A DNA stretch of 64,000 nt from an uncultured Pseudodesulfovibrio sp. Lineage in GTDB: Bacteria > Desulfobacterota > Desulfovibrionia > Desulfovibrionales > Desulfovibrionaceae. The position numbers were made by a program, and so were the translations under genes. The notes under the pieces are model-generated. The model was not told the DNA's origin and did not search any database. It saw only the letters and a program-made list of their open reading frames with translations. The DNA is taken from NCBI RefSeq assembly GCF_963677845.1, contig NZ_OY782498.1, positions 2,363,518 through 2,427,517 on the forward strand. The letters are read 5' to 3'. Shown one piece after another: positions 59,656 through 64,000 of this stretch (positions are counted from its first letter, which is position 1; every line of letters begins with the position of its first letter).

Positions 59656-60978
59656 TTAGATTTCGTCTTTGGCGTTGAATTCTTCCCAGGCAAGACGGAC
59701 GCGTGCACCGGCAGTACGGAAAGGATCCGGCGGCAACCAGCTGGGTTTGGCAATGCGGCGCAGGAAGTTGAGTTCTTCACTCTGAACACCACTGATCCAC
59801 TCAGCAATGTAGTGGCCCATCATGCAGGTCTTCGCCACGCCAGCACCTTCACCACAAGCGGAAGCAAACAGGTTGGACGATTTCTGCGTCATCAACGGAC
59901 GGTAGTTCATGGTCATGTTGATCATGCCGCCGTAGACAAACTCAAAGTTGACATGGCGCAGGTTGGGGAACCTGTTTTCAAATGCCTTGCGCAACTTGGG
60001 AATGGAGCGCTGGATACGCTGATGGGAGGTGGTAAGTTGTGAGTTAAAGGCAAAACCGTTACGAACGAAGATGCGTTGGTCAGCGGTGTAACGCACAGTG
60101 GTACCGGCAGGGTGACCAGCTGTACAACCCCAAGGCTCGACGCCTTCGAAGTCTCTTAATTCGTTATCAGTCAACTTGCGAGTGAATGCACCGTATGAAA
60201 GGACAGGACAGAATACGTTCTTGACGATACCGAACTGTTCAATGAAAGGACCGCCGGTCACGATGACATGCCCACCAGTGATGGTTCTGCCGTTTTTCAA
60301 AACAACAGACATTGTGCTGCCTTCGTCAATACGCAGGACAGGAGTCTCTTCAAATATTTCAACATTGTCAGGCAGGGTGGTGCAAAGACCACGAAGTACG
60401 TCAGCGGGGTTCACCAGTGTGGAGCCTGCGGTATACAAAGCCTTGGTATAATACTTGGTACCGAGACGACGGTTCAACTCTTCGCCTTCGAAAATCTTGT
60501 AGTCAACACCCATCTTCTCAAGATCATGCACTTCCGTGTCGATCATCTTGTAGCTACGAGGATGGCAGCAACAGACATACTTGCCGCTGTCACGCCAGTC
60601 CACATCGATACCACTGTTATTGATGGTGTCACGCATTCTGCCGATGATGGCAGTGTTCAGCTTGAAGTACATCTTGTTATCTTCAAAAGAAGAACCGCCG
60701 GTATCACCAAAGTCATGAGGAACGTCGATAATGAAACCGGCGTTCTTGCCGCTGTCGTTGTTGCCAATCTTGATGGCTTCGATCAAGGCAATCGACTTGT
60801 CAGGGTTCAACTCAGCAAGACGGCTGGCAGCCCCATACCCGCCATAACCAGCGCCAACAATAATGAAATCGTACTTGTCACTCATATCAGCAGGAGACTT
60901 GAATGTATGGTCTTTGTAAGAAGACATTTCAAGCCAGCTCTGCCCGGTAGTCGTTGGAAATAATTTTACTTCATGCAT
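59656..60978 (-). CDS. FAD-dependent amine/amino-acid oxidase (DAO family)
   Basis: 440 residues. FAD dinucleotide motif YDFIIVGAGYGGYGAASRLAEL near 36-57; ALIEA strand; NSGKNAGFIID; VIVTGGPFIEQFG; and the C-terminal GGMINMTMNYRPLM then GEGAGVAKTCMMGHYIAEW typical of DAO proteins. Oxidises an amine or amino acid to an imine; RidA next door would hydrolyse it to the oxo acid or aldehyde and ammonium. The electron acceptor in an anaerobe is unlikely to be O2. GGGAAG precedes the ATG. Substrate unknown. Confidence 0.85.
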   Translation of the reverse strand: MHEVKLFPTTTGQSWLEMSSYKDHTFKSPADMSDKYDFIIVGAGYGGYGAASRLAELNPDKSIALIEAIKIGNNDSGKNAGFIIDVPHDFGDTGGSSFEDNKMYFKLNTAIIGRMRDTINNSGIDVDWRDSGKYVCCCHPRSYKMIDTEVHDLEKMGVDYKIFEGEELNRRLGTKYYTKALYTAGSTLVNPADVLRGLCTTLPDNVEIFEETPVLRIDEGSTMSVVLKNGRTITGGHVIVTGGPFIEQFGIVKNVFCPVLSYGAFTRKLTDNELRDFEGVEPWGCTAGHPAGTTVRYTADQRIFVRNGFAFNSQLTTSHQRIQRSIPKLRKAFENRFPNLRHVNFEFVYGGMINMTMNYRPLMTQKSSNLFASACGEGAGVAKTCMMGHYIAEWISGVQSEELNFLRRIAKPSWLPPDPFRTAGARVRLAWEEFNAKDEI

Positions 60979-61186
60979 AATGATGCTTCCCTTGTTTAAA
61001 GTAACGCTGTCAAAAGGCAGCTGACAAAAAACCTGTCAGAATACAACCCGTTTTCGAAGCGTCTCTCCCTTTCCTCACAGCTCCGATCTGGGCGGTGGCG
61101 CGAAGGCAAGAGCTGCAGCTCCTGCCTCGCAACCAATCGGGAGTCTGGGCTTAAGGCTACTAAGGCCTTATCACCCGTCCCTCCGG
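60979..61186. other. Spacer with a palindrome
   Basis: 61106-61130 can form a hairpin around GAGCTGCAGCTC (about eleven paired bases with one G-T). Otherwise nothing is visible. Confidence 0.3.
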
Positions 61187-63340
61187 CTAATCGTTGGGGT
61201 GCAACACAATCCGTGCATCCGCTACGGCCAGCCCTTTTTCCCATGCGAACACGGGATTCAGATCAACTTCAGCGATCTCTCGCAACTCATTCACCATGTG
61301 CGAGATCACACATACAGTTTCCGCCAGGGCCTCTTTGTCGCAAGGAGCAGAGCCTCGGGCTCCTTCCAGCAACTTGTGACCCTTGATTTCTTCCACCATC
61401 TGGCGACATGAAGGCATGTTCACCGGTGCGACGCGGAAAGAGATGTCTTTAAGAATTTCCACGAAGATTCCACCCAAGCCGAACATTACTGTGGGGCCAA
61501 ACGTGGTATCGTGGCTGGCGCCGATGATGCATTCCACGCCGCCGGGCAGCATGGGGGTCAGCATCACACCAAAGATGTCAGCGTCAGATTTATAGTTCAA
61601 ACCGTTTGCCACAAGTCGTGCGTAAGCTTCGCGAGCGGCTTGTGCCGAATCGATGCTCAATGCAACGCCTCCGGCGTCGGTCTTATGCAGGATGTCCGGA
61701 GACACGATCTTCATGACGACCTTACCGCCAAGAGTCTCATATTTCTCAGCCGCTTCATCTTCGCTGCTGGCAAGCAGGCATTCCGCAAGCGGCAGGCCAT
61801 AGGCACTCAGCACTTCGCGGGCCTCGGTCTCCACCAGATTGATGCGGCCGCTCTCGCGCACTGCACCAAAAATAGCGTCAACCTTTTCCTTACGATCAGC
61901 AGGCAGAGCCGGAAGTTCGGCTTGAGCCTCTTCCAGCAGGGCATGACGATTCTCGCTATAATTAACCAGTGCACCCATTGTGCGCATAGCAGCTTTGACG
62001 GAATCGAATACCGGCACACCCATATCACTGATGTAGGCGAGACATTCGGGACGCTGCGGAGCATAGATGGAATGCATGACAACTGGTTTGTCAGAAGACT
62101 GCACACGAGTGATCATGCTTTTGGCAACATCCATTTCCAATTCCCTGAACTCTTCGGACAGGTCTGCATATCCGCCGTACAGTCCGACAATCACAACACC
62201 ATCGATGTCTGGATCATTCAAAAGCACATCAAGGCAGCGATCAAAGACCCACATGTCAGCTTCGGGCGTACCCGCAAGGTCGACAGGGTTTTTAATGGGA
62301 CAATGAGGCATCAGGATCTCAGCCAGCTTTGCCTGTGTGGCCTCCGAAAGAACCGGAGCCTCCAACTTGAAGCTTTCAGCAGAATCCGTGGCCATAACAC
62401 CGTGACCGCCACCGTCTGTCAGGATAGCGATACGCTTTCCCTGAGCCGGTTTACACTTGGAAAAGGCCTCGGCAACATCCAACAATTCGTTGGGACTGTC
62501 TACACGGATAATACCAGCCTGATTCAAGGCTGCATCAAAGATCTTTTCACTACCGGCCAAAGAACCGGTATGCGATGCAGCGGCTCGAGCGCCGGCAGCA
62601 CTGCGACCGATCTTGATCGCGGCGATGGGCTTCTTGGCAGCAACTTTCCGAGCGGCTTCAAAGAACTTGCGGCCATCTTCTTCAGATTCGACACGCAGGC
62701 CTTCCATATAGAGGAGAATGACTTTGGAAATATCATCTTCTTCAAGATATTCCACGAAATCATGAAACCGCAGGTCCATCTGGTTGCCAATGGTGGCCCA
62801 GCAACTGTAACCGAGGTTACGAGCCTTGGCGTTGAAGTTCAGGTCAATGCCGAAGTTTCCACTTTGCAACACGAGGCTCATGGGACCAGGGGCGAGATCA
62901 ATGATACTGGCATTCATGCTCACGGCTGCGCTGTAGGTTCCCATGCAGTTAGGACCCTGAATACGCATGCCGCCTTTGCGGGCGGCCTCAAGCATCTGCC
63001 GTTCGATTTCCTTGCCCTCGGCACCGGTTTCACCAAAGCCGGTGGAAACCACGATGGCACTTTTCACTCCCTTTTCCACACACTGCTCCACAACGGGAAC
63101 AATATATTTGGGGGCAATAGCGATAATAGCGAGATCGACATCCCCTTCCACAGACATGATATCCGGGTAGGTCGGGTGACCCAAAATTTCTCCGCCAGAG
63201 CGGGAAATCAGGTAAATATCGCCTTCGTATTTATTATCAAACAGGCTTTTTGCCGTCCAATAGCCATACTTTTTCGTATCGCGCGAAGCACCGATCAATG
63301 CCACGCTACGAGGGCGGAACAGAGTCTTCAAATCAGACAT
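61187..63340 (-). CDS. ADP-forming acyl-CoA synthetase (acetate--CoA ligase family), fused alpha-beta
   Basis: 717 residues. CoA-binding domain with SVALIGASRD near 13; succinyl-CoA-ligase domains with QGPNCMGTYS and the TDGGGHGV phospho-His loop near 310; C-terminal ATP-grasp with ESGRINLVETEAREVLSAYGLPL and KIVSPDILHKTDAGGV. It converts an acyl-CoA, ADP and phosphate to acid, CoA and ATP. Downstream of the 2-oxoacid oxidoreductase genes it would recover ATP from the acyl-CoA they form. GAGG before the ATG. Confidence 0.9.
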   Translation of the reverse strand: MSDLKTLFRPRSVALIGASRDTKKYGYWTAKSLFDNKYEGDIYLISRSGGEILGHPTYPDIMSVEGDVDLAIIAIAPKYIVPVVEQCVEKGVKSAIVVSTGFGETGAEGKEIERQMLEAARKGGMRIQGPNCMGTYSAAVSMNASIIDLAPGPMSLVLQSGNFGIDLNFNAKARNLGYSCWATIGNQMDLRFHDFVEYLEEDDISKVILLYMEGLRVESEEDGRKFFEAARKVAAKKPIAAIKIGRSAAGARAAASHTGSLAGSEKIFDAALNQAGIIRVDSPNELLDVAEAFSKCKPAQGKRIAILTDGGGHGVMATDSAESFKLEAPVLSEATQAKLAEILMPHCPIKNPVDLAGTPEADMWVFDRCLDVLLNDPDIDGVVIVGLYGGYADLSEEFRELEMDVAKSMITRVQSSDKPVVMHSIYAPQRPECLAYISDMGVPVFDSVKAAMRTMGALVNYSENRHALLEEAQAELPALPADRKEKVDAIFGAVRESGRINLVETEAREVLSAYGLPLAECLLASSEDEAAEKYETLGGKVVMKIVSPDILHKTDAGGVALSIDSAQAAREAYARLVANGLNYKSDADIFGVMLTPMLPGGVECIIGASHDTTFGPTVMFGLGGIFVEILKDISFRVAPVNMPSCRQMVEEIKGHKLLEGARGSAPCDKEALAETVCVISHMVNELREIAEVDLNPVFAWEKGLAVADARIVLHPND

Positions 63341-63363
63341 TGTATTCCTCTTGACTCTACGGG

Positions 63364-63585
63364 TTAGTCCAACTCGACGACGCCGATGGCGACATCAGGA
63401 CAAACGATGCGACACAGGCCGCACAGGACACAATCTTCAGGACGGACCTGTTCCACAACATTATATCCCTGGCCGTTCAGATTCTGGCCGATGGCAAGGG
63501 TATCCTTGGGGCAGGCTTCAACGCACAGGCCGCAGGACTTGCAGCGTTCGGCGCAAATAACGTGCTTTTTATTCTTGGCTTTCAT
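63364..63585 (-). CDS. 2-oxoacid:ferredoxin oxidoreductase delta subunit (two [4Fe-4S])
   Basis: 73 residues with CAERCKSCGLCVEACP and CVLCGLCRIVCPD, an eight-iron ferredoxin. It lies directly after the gamma subunit gene and 23 bases before the acyl-CoA synthetase. Takes electrons from the catalytic subunits to ferredoxin. GGAG before the ATG. Confidence 0.85.
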   Translation of the reverse strand: MKAKNKKHVICAERCKSCGLCVEACPKDTLAIGQNLNGQGYNVVEQVRPEDCVLCGLCRIVCPDVAIGVVELD

Positions 63586-63589
63586 AGTA

Positions 63590-64000
63590 TTACTCCGCAG
63601 CGCTGGCGTAGAGGGCGCGACCCTTTTCCAGGGCTTTCAAGTTCATTTCCAGCAGGGCAGGCTTCTTGACGCCCATAAGTTCCCGCAACACTTCTTCCAC
63701 GGTCTCAAATGTCAGAACCTTGGTGGCTTCCAACACAGCACCGAGCATGACGATGTTTGCGCAACGCACAGAACCGAGTTCCACAGCGACATCAGAAGCC
63801 GGAATCAAGACTTGCTTCACGCCTTCACGTTCACGAATTTCCGTAATCAGGGAACTGTTTGTCAGAACAAGGCCACCGATGGCCGAGCCGTCGACACAAC
63901 CGTCGTAAATAGTGGGGCTGAGAGCGACACTCACATCAGCGTCATTCTCTACGAGCGGGTTGCCGATACGAGAATCGGACACGACCACATAGCCGGTGGA
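63590..64000 (-). CDS. 2-oxoacid:ferredoxin oxidoreductase gamma subunit, 5' end cut off
   Basis: 136 codons run in from the window edge. Motifs YVVVSDSRIGNPLVENDADVSVALS, GLVLTNSSLI, LIPASDVAVELGSVRCANIVMLGAVLEAT match the POR/KOR gamma fold. The alpha and beta subunits would lie beyond 64000. Its stop is four bases before the delta start. Confidence 0.85.
   Translation of the reverse strand, partial: STGYVVVSDSRIGNPLVENDADVSVALSPTIYDGCVDGSAIGGLVLTNSSLITEIREREGVKQVLIPASDVAVELGSVRCANIVMLGAVLEATKVLTFETVEEVLRELMGVKKPALLEMNLKALEKGRALYASAAE

Noticed and set aside
61511..63367. 618-codon open frame on the plus strand
   Set aside because: It lies wholly opposite the well-conserved acyl-CoA synthetase; the frame is a codon-bias shadow, has no family motifs and no ribosome site.
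1..64000. tRNA, rRNA, CRISPR arrays, insertion sequences, attachment sites, replication origin
   Set aside because: I looked for cloverleaf-type arms, spaced direct repeats, transposase or integrase motifs and clustered DnaA boxes and saw none I could support; a tRNA scan would settle the first.

Overview
The window reads as the chromosome of a strictly anaerobic, sulfur- and selenium-metabolising deltaproteobacterium of the Desulfovibrio/Pseudodesulfovibrio type. This is inferred from gene content, not from a marker gene: a thiosulfate/polysulfide-reductase-type molybdoenzyme, many sigma-54 activators, a c-type-haem sensor kinase, an Orange-protein-like NifX/DUF5320 cluster, YedE/YedF selenium genes, a selenium-dependent molybdenum-hydroxylase system, and ferredoxin-linked 2-oxoacid oxidation with an ADP-forming acyl-CoA synthetase. 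No rRNA, tRNA, CRISPR array, integrase or insertion sequence was found. Genes are dense, mostly in short operons closed by clear hairpin terminators.

Layout. 1-2.8 kb: a four-cluster ferredoxin subunit (cut by the window edge) divergent from a cytoplasmic PhsA/PsrA-type molybdoenzyme. 2.9-5.6 kb (minus): selenium cluster yedE-yedF-DUF3343-ribokinase-fold protein. 5.9-11 kb: ArsC-type arsenate reductase, DASS anion transporter, glycosyltransferase, NhaC antiporter. 11-18.3 kb (minus): a SulP transporter with a large extra loop, downstream of a TetR gene, and a signalling group of three receiver proteins, one complete histidine kinase and one degenerate one; one receiver protein is fused to a degenerate cytidylate-kinase-like domain. 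18.8-20.1 kb: APC permease behind a structured leader. 20.3-24.7 kb: sigma-54 activator with a Cys-containing PAS domain and a sigma-54-driven NifX/DUF5320/CGGC/PocR cluster. 24.8-26 kb (minus): YitT and TSCPD proteins.

26.3-39 kb is the most striking block. A PAS sigma-54 activator faces an array of GAGTC-N6-GACTC sites and a sigma-54 promoter. Behind that promoter lie an EamA transporter, a three-subunit molybdenum hydroxylase whose FAD subunit has an extra [4Fe-4S] site, the maturation genes mocA, yqeB and yqeC, a BCCT transporter, a molybdopterin-binding protein with a Cys-rich tail, and xdhC. This looks like a dedicated uptake-and-hydroxylation pathway for an unidentified substrate, probably using a labile-selenium cofactor; the yedE/yedF genes would fit selenium supply.

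39-42 kb: two small lipoproteins, a LysE exporter and a FUSC protein. 42-51 kb: a haem-binding histidine kinase and its NtrC-type regulator face a sigma-54 promoter that drives a YeiH-type exporter, a 54-residue membrane protein, a universal stress protein and two membrane proteins; after a gap comes a pseudokinase fused to a universal-stress domain. 51-56 kb: separate hydrolase genes (YciI-like, choloylglycine-hydrolase-like, DUF3089, dienelactone-hydrolase-like) and an FG-GAP lipoprotein. 56-64 kb (minus): methylglyoxal synthase, then a catabolic run of 2-oxoacid:ferredoxin oxidoreductase gamma and delta subunits, ADP-forming acyl-CoA synthetase, FAD amine/amino-acid oxidase, RidA, UbiX-type prenyltransferase and an MFS transporter. 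That order suggests deamination of an imported amine or amino acid to a 2-oxoacid, ferredoxin-linked oxidation to an acyl-CoA, and ATP recovery.
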